From NCBI GenBank assembly GCA_037355855.1, contig CM074758.1:3383001-3447000 (forward strand): DNA of 64,000 nt, given 5' to 3'. Each line of letters opens with the position of its first letter. The first letter of the stretch is position 1. Below, piece after piece: positions 1-10,121 of this stretch. The DNA is from Pseudo-nitzschia pungens. Its lineage: Eukaryota; Bacillariophyta; Bacillariophyceae; Bacillariales; Bacillariaceae. The notes under the pieces are model-generated. The model saw only the letters and a program-made list of their open reading frames with translations, was not told where the DNA came from and ran no database searches. A program made the position numbers and the translations under genes.

Positions 1-3000
1 TGTAGAGGGATGCCCTCTTCTCACACTTGGAAGCCTTGAGCTGAGAGCCAAAAGACTGAGACTGGGACTTCATGTGAGCAATCTGTGCTTCCTCATTGCC
101 ATCCATGGAGATAAAAACCCCAAGGGTCTTGTCAGCATGGTCAACTTCAAAACGATCCAGGGTAGCTCGATTGCCATTCTTGTCAGCAACAGAGAAGTCA
201 CCGGGCATGTCAGCAATGGAGCGATAGTCCCAACCGGATCCATTCCATTTGAAATCAATCAAATAACAGAAGGATTTGGCAGGTTCAATCGCACCACCAG
301 TGGCAATAATCCCTCCAGCCCATCGGTCAAGAGCTGCCTGAAAATCAACAGCCAATTCCTCACCAGATGTGGAGGAATCAGAGCCAGCACAAAACAAATC
401 TGTGTCATCCACAAAGGCAAAACCCACAAGAGAGACCAGTTGCAGTGACAAAGAAGTGATAAGATGGACACCATGCCCAGCCTGTTGCATCATTCGGAAG
501 ACAATTGTTGACACCAAGGCCCAAAGAGTTGGACCAATACCATTGCCTTGGCCACAACCACTGAGAGGAACAGGTTCATCACCATACACAGGGCCGGACC
601 GACCAAAACCAGTTTTGATGTGATGCTTAGCATGTTGCAGAGTAGACAGAAGAACTTCACACACATGGGCAGGAACCCCAAAGCTCTGGAGAGTGAGACC
701 TGCAATGGGATGAGAGATTCTATCATAACAGCCCTTGGCATCATTCATAGCAACAGCACCGGATCTGCGCTTCTGCCGCAACACATCACAGATGAGCTTC
801 TTGTTCAGGCAGGTGTTGATGGCCTTGTGGTGTTTCCTGCTTCCATGTTGATCAACAGCCACGGCATTGGCACGTTCAGCATAGGCAAGAATGCGTCTAC
901 CAATCATCTTGTTGTTGATTTGGAACTCAGGAGACATCAGCTGAATAAGCCTCATCTTATCCACTCTATATTCACCAGGTTTCTTGAATATCTCAACATC
1001 AGTGATGACCTGCCAAGCAGAAGGAGAGAAGCCAACAATCAATGGGACGGATCTCAGGAGAGTGTCAAACTTGTTCAGCTGGGGATCCATGGCAAATGCC
1101 TTGTGGTGGGCAAAACTCAAACAAGAAGGTTCACTTGCTGTGCGTTCCCTCTGGCGTTTCCAGGCAGCAGCATTGTCAGCTGGACACACTGAATAGTCAA
1201 AGGGGGGCAAACTCAGTATAGAGTCAGGGACTTTGAGACAGGAAAGAAATTCAGAAAGGTATTTGTCAGTGGCAGGAGGAGGATTATATGTGCCATCAAG
1301 AACATGAGGAGCCGCATGGGCAGTGCCTAGATATCCGAAATCTTGAATGAAGGAGGGATGCATGGAAGGAGTGCCAAGACACTGCTGTTGACGCCGGACA
1401 TTGGATTCAGCCATAGCTGGTACCATAGTAGACTGAGACTCCAAGACCTGTTCAACACCATCATGGCCAACTGCAATAGCTCGCAAGACTGCTGACTTGT
1501 TGACACGTCCCCGAATAGACCGAGCAGCAAGACCAAGCTCTCTTTGAAGACGTTCCCTGCGCATCCTGGCACGAATCTGGGAAGCATGCTGGTTGTGAGG
1601 CTTGCCTTCAGCAAGAAGTGCATCCACCAGGCCTTGATTGAAGGAGTCTCTCCATGAGGGGGCCAATTTCTTCACTGCCCGGTATTGCTTGTAAGCTTGT
1701 TTCAGATGGAGGAGAGCACTGGAAAGGTCACTGTGTTCTCCTTTGTAGAGAGAAAGCTTGCAGGCCAACCTTTTCAAAACAGTATGACTGGTGGACACAC
1801 CCTGTCTCAACTTAACAACACGCCGCCAAAAGTCAATGGTATCACGATAGACTTGCAGCTTTGGTGACCATGGAACCAAACCAGCTCTAGTGTGGCAGAG
1901 GTTTTGTTCAACAGAGAGCCTGAGAGAGGTAGAGGTTTCATGGAGTACTTCATATGTGGTGATGAGATCAGTGCGCACAGAAATATCCCCAGACTGAAAC
2001 TGAGCCAGGAGGTGCTCCAGCTTAGCTTGGAGAGAAAACACTCCAGCCTGGAGAAAGCTGTGCCTGACACGCTTGAAATACCGGTGGCGCAGATGAGGGT
2101 GGGAGGACTGGAGTTTGGAATGAGAGAAGCTCACGGGAGGTGGCAAATGTTTGCCCATGAGGCTGCAATTACAGACTTCAATCCAAAGCATTCTGTGGTC
2201 AGATTCCATACCATAGACACCACCAAAGGGACAATACCCAGCCCTGAGAACATCAACATTCTCAGAGACCCAAATGGCATCAATTGGTGTTCTGGTAGTG
2301 TTGCGGTTGTGAGTGGCAGGAGGCGAAGACATACTATGAAGTGTAAGAATGGCCTCTCTGAAACCAAGAGCCTTGAGCTCAAAAGACAAGCCATCAGTCC
2401 GAACATCAGCATTCTGGTCAATCCCAACAATGACCTGGTCACCTGCACCCAGGCAGACCTGAAGGGCAGCAGTCAAATCCCTGTGAAAAAGAATGCATGG
2501 ATTGGGACTGAAAAGATTTTCAGCTGCTTGAAAGTAGCGGCACTGTTGATTCCAGACTGAACCAAGATCCCTATCATTTTCAACTGGGCAGTAAGCAGAA
2601 AACATGGTGACATTGTAGCCATCCCTGCCTTGAAACTTGACAAAGGACCATCTTCCAAGACCAGAAGGATCAGCCCCATGGGCAATCTTGTGGGAACTGA
2701 ACAGTTGATCAATGGAAAACCCTGTGCCACCAGGCTGAAGCCATGAGCAGTCAGAAGCTTCATGCTTGTTGTTGGCAAGATAGGAAAAACTTGAGGGACA
2801 GACATTCTTCATGCGCCGATTGAAAAGATCACAGGGCAGGAGTTTGGATTCATTCAAACAATGTTCAGCAAAAAGAGCCACACTGGCATTGCTCTTGACA
2901 AATTGACGGGCGTTGTGCTTGGACATGGACATAAAGGCAGCTCTACGCTGGGGTCCAATGTTTTGGAAGGTGATGATGGTGGAATTAGATGATGGAGCTT

Positions 3001-3184
3001 GAGGAAAGGAATGACCAAAACTGTCAGAATCCTTAGCAGCAAGAGAGTCTCCATGAAGAGTTAATTGGACAAAATGAGAGACAGGGGAAGAGGCGGAGGG
3101 GGAAAAGGGAGAAACAGGAGAAGCATTGATGGAATTTGGATTGGAAGGCATCCCATCACACCTCATACCAGAAGAGCTAACCAT
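1..3184 (-). CDS. LINE ORF2, endonuclease-reverse transcriptase (C-terminus off the left edge)
   Basis: This is the second protein of a non-LTR retrotransposon, which nicks target DNA and copies its RNA into the nick. An open frame of 1061 codons runs from the ATG at 3184 to the window edge without a stop. The N-terminal part is an apurinic-type endonuclease: a GIDQNAD motif lies near residue 256 and a SDHR motif near residue 325, where this family has its catalytic Asp/Asn and Asp-His. The reverse transcriptase follows, with MNDAKGCYDRI near residue 820 and the polymerase box FAFVDDTD near residue 923. The ATG overlaps the ORF1 stop by 8 nt (ATGGTTAG), so ORF2 is probably made by termination-reinitiation. 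The thumb, RNase H and Cys-rich tail lie outside the window; the related copy at the right edge shows what they look like. No inactivating break is visible. Family assignment is firm; clade is not determined. Confidence 0.9.
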   Translation of the reverse strand, partial: MVSSSGMRCDGMPSNPNSINASPVSPFSPSASSPVSHFVQLTLHGDSLAAKDSDSFGHSFPQAPSSNSTIITFQNIGPQRRAAFMSMSKHNARQFVKSNASVALFAEHCLNESKLLPCDLFNRRMKNVCPSSFSYLANNKHEASDCSWLQPGGTGFSIDQLFSSHKIAHGADPSGLGRWSFVKFQGRDGYNVTMFSAYCPVENDRDLGSVWNQQCRYFQAAENLFSPNPCILFHRDLTAALQVCLGAGDQVIVGIDQNADVRTDGLSFELKALGFREAILTLHSMSSPPATHNRNTTRTPIDAIWVSENVDVLRAGYCPFGGVYGMESDHRMLWIEVCNCSLMGKHLPPPVSFSHSKLQSSHPHLRHRYFKRVRHSFLQAGVFSLQAKLEHLLAQFQSGDISVRTDLITTYEVLHETSTSLRLSVEQNLCHTRAGLVPWSPKLQVYRDTIDFWRRVVKLRQGVSTSHTVLKRLACKLSLYKGEHSDLSSALLHLKQAYKQYRAVKKLAPSWRDSFNQGLVDALLAEGKPHNQHASQIRARMRRERLQRELGLAARSIRGRVNKSAVLRAIAVGHDGVEQVLESQSTMVPAMAESNVRRQQQCLGTPSMHPSFIQDFGYLGTAHAAPHVLDGTYNPPPATDKYLSEFLSCLKVPDSILSLPPFDYSVCPADNAAAWKRQRERTASEPSCLSFAHHKAFAMDPQLNKFDTLLRSVPLIVGFSPSAWQVITDVEIFKKPGEYRVDKMRLIQLMSPEFQINNKMIGRRILAYAERANAVAVDQHGSRKHHKAINTCLNKKLICDVLRQKRRSGAVAMNDAKGCYDRISHPIAGLTLQSFGVPAHVCEVLLSTLQHAKHHIKTGFGRSGPVYGDEPVPLSGCGQGNGIGPTLWALVSTIVFRMMQQAGHGVHLITSLSLQLVSLVGFAFVDDTDLFCAGSDSSTSGEELAVDFQAALDRWAGGIIATGGAIEPAKSFCYLIDFKWNGSGWDYRSIADMPGDFSVADKNGNRATLDRFEVDHADKTLGVFISMDGNEEAQIAHMKSQSQSFGSQLKASKCEKRASLY

Positions 3185-6119
3185 GATCAGAAGGAAACCG
3201 AGTCTGTCGCACGGAAGGAAGAGTTGCCGGAGCTGATTTGGTGGAGACATTGGCATGGCTCAAATCACTGACACTAGCATCATGGCTGGAAGAGAATGCA
3301 ATTGCAGCAACTCCAAGCCTCAATGCAGAGGCTGCATCTTCCCCACCACCGGCAGCAGGAACTGCAGTTGAGGACTCAGGAGAGACCACAGTGAGGTCAC
3401 CAGCCATGGCATTATGGGGAGGGTCAGGAACTTCAGGGGGAACTTCAGGAGAGATACCAGGGGAGGCATCAGCCTTGGCCACATGGGTAGGATCACCGCC
3501 AGGAGGAACAGCACCTGCAGGCGCTGAGGCCTGGACAGCAGTAAGATTGGAAGTGCCAGTCGCTAAAGTATCCATGGATTGAGAATCATCAAAGCCTCCA
3601 CCACCACTGTCAGCACGGGCTTGGAGGTTAAAGTGCAAATCCAGATCAAAAGTGAGATCGGGAGCAAGGTCAACTGACAAGTCATCATCAACAAGTTCCC
3701 AATCTCGTGCATCCCCATCACCAAAAAAGGGAAGAGAGTTATCCTGCATTGGATCTGCAGCAGGTGCAGTTTCCACAACACAATTGACTGCATCATCCCA
3801 ATGGTAAGCTTCCATTTCAGTCAAGCACTCAGAAGAGAACCATTGTCTAACACAAGAACCATACTGAGCTTCCAGAAAAATAGGCAGGAAAGACAACATG
3901 GCCATTGCTTCAGCCTTGGTAGTGATGTTGTACAAAGCAAGGATCTCGCCTCGGTATGAACTGGTATCGACAGAAAGAAAAAGAGGCCATGACCAATTGT
4001 CACGGGTTCTGATACCCAGAAGCACACTGCGCAGTGTCTTCAAACCCAGCCCTTGGCCCAAGTCAACTGGAAGATCAAGATCAACTACCCCCAGAACAGG
4101 AGCAGTTTCATGGCTCTCAATAAATTTGGCTTGGCGGTGCTTAGCCTGGCGGACAGTCTTGAGCTTGGAGGGGGGAAGAGGTCTGTCAGAAGGATTGGTA
4201 GCTGTCTCAATAAACTTGTAGAATTTACCATCAGGTAAAGAGGCAATGTCTGAAGGTTTGCAACGGTTGAACTGGGCTTTGAGGAGCTTAACAGTTTGGG
4301 CGCGCTGTGTTGCATCACATAAAACATGAGCAGCCAGAACCGGATTGGGATCAGGAGTTCTGGAGTTGTCAAGGCTGATATTCTTCCTGATAACAGCAAT
4401 AGGACATGCCTGAAACCTGGGATGAGTCTGAAGCAATTCGTTGTAGTGGTCAAGATCAAAACTCTGCATGTAAGATCCAAGGAGAAAGCCACAGGTGACA
4501 ATAACTGGGGCCTGTATGTGGTCATATTTCAGGTCCATGTCACGGTCTCTGAGCCTCTGGAGCAATTGTGCTGAAAAGAGTTTCTCCAGGGAAGCACTGT
4601 GTCCCAAAAAGAAGCGTAGATGAGGAGCAGTTCTACTGCGAAGCCAGAGCTGAGCAACATACAATTCCAAGGTCTTCCTGTCAGGAAGTGTCGTCCAAAA
4701 CTTGGTAACAGGCTTGGCCTTGGGGTGGAGCCTGGCTCTTGAGGGAAAAACATACAACACCAGGCGCTTGTCAACAGTCCATAGAAGATCCAAAGCTTCC
4801 TTGAGAGACTTGAGCAGCTCATCATACAGTTCCCCAGGGCGTTGTGACATCAACCTTGGAAGGGACAGAGTGACATAAGAACTATGAGAACACTTGGTGC
4901 CAGCAGTGACATCCACTGGAGCTCTAGAATCACTGGAGCAAACCCCTCGGCGTTGGAGGAAATGCCCAGCAGAAGAGGACAAGACAGTAGCATCACCACC
5001 ACCAGGAAGAAAGGACACTGATTTGGAAGTGGAAGCATCATCAACTGCAGTTGGCGCAGGTGTAGGAGGTCTCTTCTTGAAATGCCAGTGGGAGCCAAGC
5101 ACCTGGTTAGCTGCCAACCAAACTTTTCCTTCAGTGCTGGGCAAAAGGTTCCCTTCACAGTACATGGTGTCAAAACACTCAGGTGACATCTTGGCCAAAC
5201 CAATAAGACATCGCTTAAGAGCATGGCCAGAAGGTTGCTTGGTCCAGTCTTCAGAGGCTTGAAAGCAGAGAGAAGCAAGGGAAACCAGGGACTCTACAGA
5301 AGCAGTTCTCCACTCAGGGTTGTCAGGAAAAGCTTGAGCATATGCTGGAGGGATGGCAGACTGACAGACATCATGGATGGATTTCTTGTCATTCCCATCT
5401 TTCTTGCTGAAGAAGTGAGTGGGACTAGGACACCCAGTCCATAGCCGGGATCCTGCTGGAGTTTTACGAAGAGTTTGGATAGGGGTGGGAATGGAAGCAC
5501 GACCAGTAAAAGGCCCCTTACCGTAGAAACACCAGAGGAAGGAATCTGAGTGAGCTTTGTTGGCAGCAGCCAGGGCTTTCTGGCGCAGGGCATGTCGCTC
5601 TGCAGACGGTGTGTCAGAAAGAAATGCAAGAGTAGCTTGTTTCAGACTAGACTTGGAAGGAGAGACCTTGGAAGGAGGGTGCTTAGAGTCTGAGTGCTCA
5701 GAGCCTGGCTGGCCATCCCTAGACGTCTCACTGTTGGACTTTCCACTGTTGGACTTCCCACTGTTGGACGTCCCACTGTTGGAATTTCCACTGTTGGACT
5801 TCCCACTGTTGGACTTCCCACTGTCAGACGTCCCACTGTCGGACTGCCCACTGCCTGAATGCCCTGTGTCTGAATGCCCAGTGCCTGACTGCTCAGTGCT
5901 CATATCAACATCATCTAGTGCACCAGTAGACACAGCAGAAGTGAAGGACATATCATCATCAGAAGGGAGTGAATCCCTAGCTGTACGGGGAGAGGGAGGG
6001 GGAGAGGGAGTAGCCTGAAGAACGGAACCAGCAGGTGGTCGGCGGGAAGGAGTCCCCGTAAAGGCGCGTTTGTTTGAAGGAGTGGCAGCCAAGGGAGGCC
6101 TTTTTCGCCTGGAAGGCAT
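3177..6119 (-). CDS. LINE ORF1 protein, 980 aa
   Basis: This is the first ORF of the LINE, expected to be the RNA-binding partner that packages the element's transcript. It is 980 residues, long for an ORF1, and starts at an ATG at 6119. The first 75 residues are basic and Pro/Ser-rich. Residues 78-132 are eleven near-perfect pentapeptides (SNSGK, SNSGT and variants) encoded by a 15-bp minisatellite. The central and C-terminal part looks globular. The last quarter is acidic and Pro/Ala-rich. I see no CCHC zinc knuckle and no recognisable RRM, so the RNA-binding role rests on its position only. The stop TAG lies inside the first codons of ORF2, in another frame. A closely related segment of this protein (matching about 4918-5250) reappears at 60980-61329. 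The frame is intact, so the copy may be young. Confidence 0.8.
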   Translation of the reverse strand: MPSRRKRPPLAATPSNKRAFTGTPSRRPPAGSVLQATPSPPPSPRTARDSLPSDDDMSFTSAVSTGALDDVDMSTEQSGTGHSDTGHSGSGQSDSGTSDSGKSNSGKSNSGNSNSGTSNSGKSNSGKSNSETSRDGQPGSEHSDSKHPPSKVSPSKSSLKQATLAFLSDTPSAERHALRQKALAAANKAHSDSFLWCFYGKGPFTGRASIPTPIQTLRKTPAGSRLWTGCPSPTHFFSKKDGNDKKSIHDVCQSAIPPAYAQAFPDNPEWRTASVESLVSLASLCFQASEDWTKQPSGHALKRCLIGLAKMSPECFDTMYCEGNLLPSTEGKVWLAANQVLGSHWHFKKRPPTPAPTAVDDASTSKSVSFLPGGGDATVLSSSAGHFLQRRGVCSSDSRAPVDVTAGTKCSHSSYVTLSLPRLMSQRPGELYDELLKSLKEALDLLWTVDKRLVLYVFPSRARLHPKAKPVTKFWTTLPDRKTLELYVAQLWLRSRTAPHLRFFLGHSASLEKLFSAQLLQRLRDRDMDLKYDHIQAPVIVTCGFLLGSYMQSFDLDHYNELLQTHPRFQACPIAVIRKNISLDNSRTPDPNPVLAAHVLCDATQRAQTVKLLKAQFNRCKPSDIASLPDGKFYKFIETATNPSDRPLPPSKLKTVRQAKHRQAKFIESHETAPVLGVVDLDLPVDLGQGLGLKTLRSVLLGIRTRDNWSWPLFLSVDTSSYRGEILALYNITTKAEAMAMLSFLPIFLEAQYGSCVRQWFSSECLTEMEAYHWDDAVNCVVETAPAADPMQDNSLPFFGDGDARDWELVDDDLSVDLAPDLTFDLDLHFNLQARADSGGGGFDDSQSMDTLATGTSNLTAVQASAPAGAVPPGGDPTHVAKADASPGISPEVPPEVPDPPHNAMAGDLTVVSPESSTAVPAAGGGEDAASALRLGVAAIAFSSSHDASVSDLSHANVSTKSAPATLPSVRQTRFPSDHG
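5724..5888 (-). repeat. 15-bp coding minisatellite in LINE ORF1
   Basis: Eleven consecutive 15-bp units encode pentapeptides of the type S-N/D-S-G-K/T/N/H. On the plus strand the core reads cactgttggacttcc with small changes. The unit length keeps the frame, so copy number can vary without breaking ORF1. Part of the reverse strand is also open, which is a by-product of the repeat. Confidence 0.85.
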
Positions 6120-6740
6120 GGTGGGGCTAGTATAGGCTGAATAGGCGTGTTGGCTTGTAGGCTGTCAGTGGGAACCTGTATGTAGATGTACAGATGGGGG
6201 TATCCTGGAAACAGGGTACAGCAGCAACAACAAGGGGAACCTTGGTCTGGACAAGGAAAAGGTCCCTGGGGATCCAAAAAATATACTGGAGCACACCCAC
6301 AAAAGTAACCGGGGAACTTGGAAATTTTTGCTAAAAAACAAGCAAAATTTGTCTCACACTTGGAGCCCAAAAACTCTGCGCGCGGAAGAGGAAGAACTCT
6401 GCAAAATGTGTAGGTCTGAATAGGCGTGTTGGCTCGGGCGCTGGTAGGCTGTCAGTGTTAACCTGTATGTATATATACAGATGGGTGTATTCTACACTGC
6501 TCTGGGATGTAAAAGTGCCAGGTGATGACAAAGGCCGGGGCAGGAGAAGCACCGGTTGAGGGCAAATCAACAAACTGAAAAGCACCAGTTGAGTGATAGG
6601 TTGTATGCTGGGAAACAGGATACAGCAGCAACAACAGGTCCAATGTTGGTCTGAACAAGGAAAAATTCCAGGGGAACCAAAAGAAAAGACTGGAGCACTA
6701 CCAGAAGAGTCACGCTCGAAACCCACAGAGGTGCTCTGGA
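6120..6740 (-). promoter_or_regulatory. LINE 5' leader with a duplicated monomer
   Basis: The region upstream of ORF1 holds two diverged copies of one block. Both contain a stretch starting gaataggcgtgttggc (about 6139 and 6419), an outer part with acctgtatgta and acagatgg, and a second part with acagcagcaacaacag (about 6216 and 6622) followed by a conserved ggtctg-acaaggaaaa stretch. The right-hand copy carries about 120 bp of extra sequence in its middle. Repeated monomers ahead of ORF1 resemble the promoter monomers of some L1 elements, so a promoter role is plausible but inferred. The exact 5' end of the element is not visible. Confidence 0.55.
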
Positions 6741-6762
6741 GTTACAGAATTTAGAAACTCCA

Positions 6763-7790
6763 GGAACATGGTTGATTTTTTGGAAAAAAAATTACTTCGT
6801 AGATATTAAATTCTTCGATCATCCCAAAAATCGCGCACGATCCAATCTCTCCGCGCGCGACGAAAATTTGAAAATAAAAAATTAAATTCCCGAAACCCCC
6901 TGCGACACCAGTCGACACCAGTCGACACCAGTCGACACCAGTCGACACCAGTCAACACCAGTCGACACCAGTCGACACCAGTAGACACCAGTAGACACCA
7001 GTAGACACCAGTCGACACCGGTGTTCGTATGTTCGTATAATCGTCTGTTCGTATAATCGTCTGTTCGTATGATTGTATGTTAATTTGTTCGTCTGTTCAT
7101 ACGTTCATCTGTTCATACACTAGTATGTTGGTCTGTTCGTATGATTGTATGTTCGTCTGTTCGTCTGTTAACACTGGTCTTCATACTTCATTTTCATACG
7201 TTGGTACGTGCGTCTGTTCGTACGATTTTATGTTCGTCTGTTCGTATGCTCGTATGCTCGTCTGCTCGTCTGTTCATGCGTTCATCTGTACATACTCTGG
7301 TATGTTGGTATGTTCGTATGATTATATGTTCGTCTGTTTGTCTGCTCGTCTGTTCAGTTCGTCTGTTCTTTTGTTCGTCTGTTCGTCTGTTCGTTTGTTC
7401 GTCTGTTCGTCTGTTCGTCTGTTCATACATTCTTCTGTCATACCAACGTATGAACAGACGAACATACGATTATACAAATAGACGAACGTATGAACAGACG
7501 AGCAGACGAACATACAATCATACGAACAGACGAATGTACCAACGTTTGAACAGATGTTCGTCTGCTTGTACGGTACGTTCGTATGTTGGTCATGACACCA
7601 GACGACACCAGTCGACACCAGACGACACCAGTCGACACCAGTCGACACCAGTTTGGGTACTCCGGGAAATTATTTTTTTAAATTATTTCTCAAATCGCGC
7701 ACTGCGCGCAATTCTCATAATATTTTTAGCGAGAGGGGGAGGACCGGGAATTTCAAAAATCCTTCAAAAACTAAAAATCAACCATGTTCC
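6763..7790. mobile_element. Foldback element with internal satellites, 1028 bp
   Basis: The ends are inverted copies: ggaacatggttgattttt at 6763-6780 and its reverse complement at 7773-7790. The inverted similarity continues inward more loosely through the A/T-rich parts and the CG-rich cgcgcg stretches near 6858 and 7698. Inside, 6903-7020 is a 10-bp satellite (gtcgacacca), 7021-7437 is built of gttcgtctgttcgtatg-type units, 7438-7560 is the same satellite in inverse orientation, and 7588-7650 is again the 10-bp satellite. It has no credible gene: the frames crossing it are translations of the repeat. This architecture fits a foldback-type non-autonomous DNA transposon. No target duplication was recognised. 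Confidence 0.65.
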
Positions 7791-8770
7791 AGTAGACCAC
7801 TGCAAATCGTGTAGAAACAGACTGTAGAAACCAAACAGACTGTAGAAAAAGACTGTAGAAACCAACCACCGACAACTGGCTTGTATCAAAGACCTGGTAT
7901 TAGGGACACTGCTTGCGTGAAAACAGGGGCTTTAGTAGGAACACTTAGGGACCGGGGGATATCAATGCCAGGGCACACTTAAAAGGCTCAGGAGGGAACT
8001 TGAAGTTCAAAACTCGCGAGTACTTATAAGTGGAAACAGTATCCAGGGGCAATTGTCTTGAAAACAGGGACCTTGAGCGAGACACTTAGGGACCAGGGAA
8101 ACAGTGGAAACAGTATCCGGGGGCAATTGGCTTGAAAACAGGTACCTTGAGCGAGACACTTAGGGACCGGGGAAGCTGCTTGCTTGAAAACAGGGGCTTT
8201 AGTAGAAAGACCTAGGGACCAGAGGGAGGCTTGTGTCTTGAAAACAGTGTCGAACTTGAAGTTCAAGTTGGGGTTGCTTAGTAGCGAAAACACTTAGGGA
8301 TCAGGGAACTCGCGAACACTTAGGGACCAGGGAAATTGTAGTCTTGAAAACAAGGGGCTGTAGTAGCTGTAGTCTTGGAAACAAGAGTGCAATAAGTATA
8401 AGGTACTTAGGGATCGGTTGGTCTTGGCTTGAAAACAGGTGTAGTAGGGGGAGCCTTAAGCGAGAACACTTATGGACTGGGGGGCTTGACTAGGAAACAG
8501 GGTAGCTCTTAAATGATAGGCACTTAGAAGAGCAGGTGGGCTATTGGCTTGAGAATAAAGGGGAACTGGAAGATATGCTCGCGCGAACTTGCAGATACTT
8601 AGGGATCAGCAAGTAGGAACCTTCTAGAAGGGGGGTGTATATGTGTTCAATCTTGAAGAATGTAGAACGTTAAGTAGGTTCGACCTTGAAGAATGTAGAA
8701 CGGTAAGTGGGTATCACTTAAGGGGCTTGGAAGACTGTATAGCGTTAAGTAAGAATATGGCTTGAAAACA
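7791..8770. repeat. Degenerate tandem repeats with cttgaaaacagg and acacttagggacc motifs
   Basis: About ten times this stretch repeats two short motifs, cttgaaaacaggg and cacttagggaccagggaa, at irregular spacing of about 60-100 bp. The first 90 bp repeat gactgtagaaa. At 8650-8760 the motif changes to cttgaagaatgtagaacg-ttaagtagg. No frame looks coding. It may be an old satellite or part of a longer element that includes the foldback unit. Confidence 0.55.
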
Positions 8771-10121
8771 GATCAAAAAAAAAACAAACCGAGCTCGGAG
8801 ACAAAGCGGAACTGAAGCAGAGCTGCTGTAGAATTAGTACTGCAATTGCTGTAGAAAATTATGTGTCCGTTTGCTTGTGTTGCTGCCGAAGCGATCGACC
8901 GACCGGCAAAGGAAACAAGCAACCACAGCAGCCAAAGGGAGCAAGGAGCAGGCAAACAAACAGCAGAATCAGACAGGGGAGGTCTCTGTTGATAGGTGTA
9001 GTGCTTGGTTTTGTTGTAGGAGCTTTAGAAGTGAGTGAGATATCAAAGGGGAAAGTTGTGTAGAAATCTACGTGTTTTAAGTACTGGAACATCGGAACGT
9101 CGGACAAAATCGCGCGTCGCAAAATTGTACAATTTGCATATCACTATTATTCTAGTAAACACTAGTAGACCCAGGGTATGGCAACTAGTAGTGTAAATCT
9201 TCCCTTGTAGGAGCTCTTTTCTGACGCCTGTTTTGGTGCACTACTAGAACCCTTCACTACTATATTAATGAGGCCCTGTTGGGGTAATTTCACTGCTGTT
9301 TTTCAAGGACTTTGAGGAGGTGGTGGTCTTTACCTTCACTAACTAATGTGCCAATCAATTGTTTGGATAGAAGTAGCACAATCTTCTAGAGCAATAATTG
9401 TCCTTGAAATTAATCTTATGCAAGTGAAAGAAATGAAAAGATAACAGCTCGTAGAATGAATCTGGTGATCGGTCATTGCTGTAAGGAGTAGTACTCGTAG
9501 TAGTAGTGGTAAAAGTAGTCCTACAGTGACCTTACTGGCACGTCAGATACTCGTACCTTGTTCTCTTTTTTAGACGAGACTTCTTGCTTCGAGAGAAACA
9601 ATGGTGTACAAGGAAAAACGCTGCAACCTAACTGTTTATGCTCTTGTCAGTAAGCACGTTTCAATTCCGGGAAGATTGGACTGATGAAGAAGCTGTGATC
9701 TTTTTTCTTCCATACACCGCTTGTGACAGTGCTGCACCGCCACCTGTTGTTACAACGCAATTTGTGGAAGATATTCTTCTACAACATTCGAATTCGAATG
9801 CCATAAAGCACGAATTGGGCGATTGCTAGTTCTTGAAAAATACTGATCCTTACAAGATAAACTTTGCAATACAAACGATTCCTCTTCTAGATCATGAACT
9901 GTTCACTTGTATTCGTTTTAGAAAATTTATCAAAAATATTACGAATCATGGAAGTCCTGTGAATCAAAATCGAGAAAGAATGTAAGAGAATGGGCGCACA
10001 ACGGTCTACGCAAGACGGTTTCTTCATTACATTGTCATAGTCTCATAGCAAGAGCGCGCTCCTTGTTTTCATCAAAATAGTTTTGCCTTTGAAGGCTAGC
10101 GGATGGCAAACACGATTATTT
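8771..10121. other. Intergenic, nothing recognised
   Basis: I see no supported gene here. Short open frames at 8863-9063 and 9638-9829 have no recognisable domain and no conserved start context. The stretch is downstream of the convergent end of the phosphatase gene at 10122. Confidence 0.4.

Noticed and set aside
548..1192. Plus-strand frame of 214 codons in the left LINE
   Set aside because: It is a shadow of ORF2 on the other strand and has no domain.
5557..6018. Plus-strand frame rich in LLDFPLLDV repeats
   Set aside because: It is the reverse reading of the 15-bp minisatellite in ORF1.
7021..7560. Possible CRISPR array
   Set aside because: The repeats are short, contiguous and without unique spacers, and the genome is eukaryotic.
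7141..7827. Long frames with CSSVRLFVCSS repeats, looking like a Cys-rich protein
   Set aside because: They are translations of the gttcgtctgttcg satellite in the foldback element; all frames give similar periodic peptides.
9638..9829. 63-codon frame
   Set aside because: No domain, short, and no sign of splicing partners.
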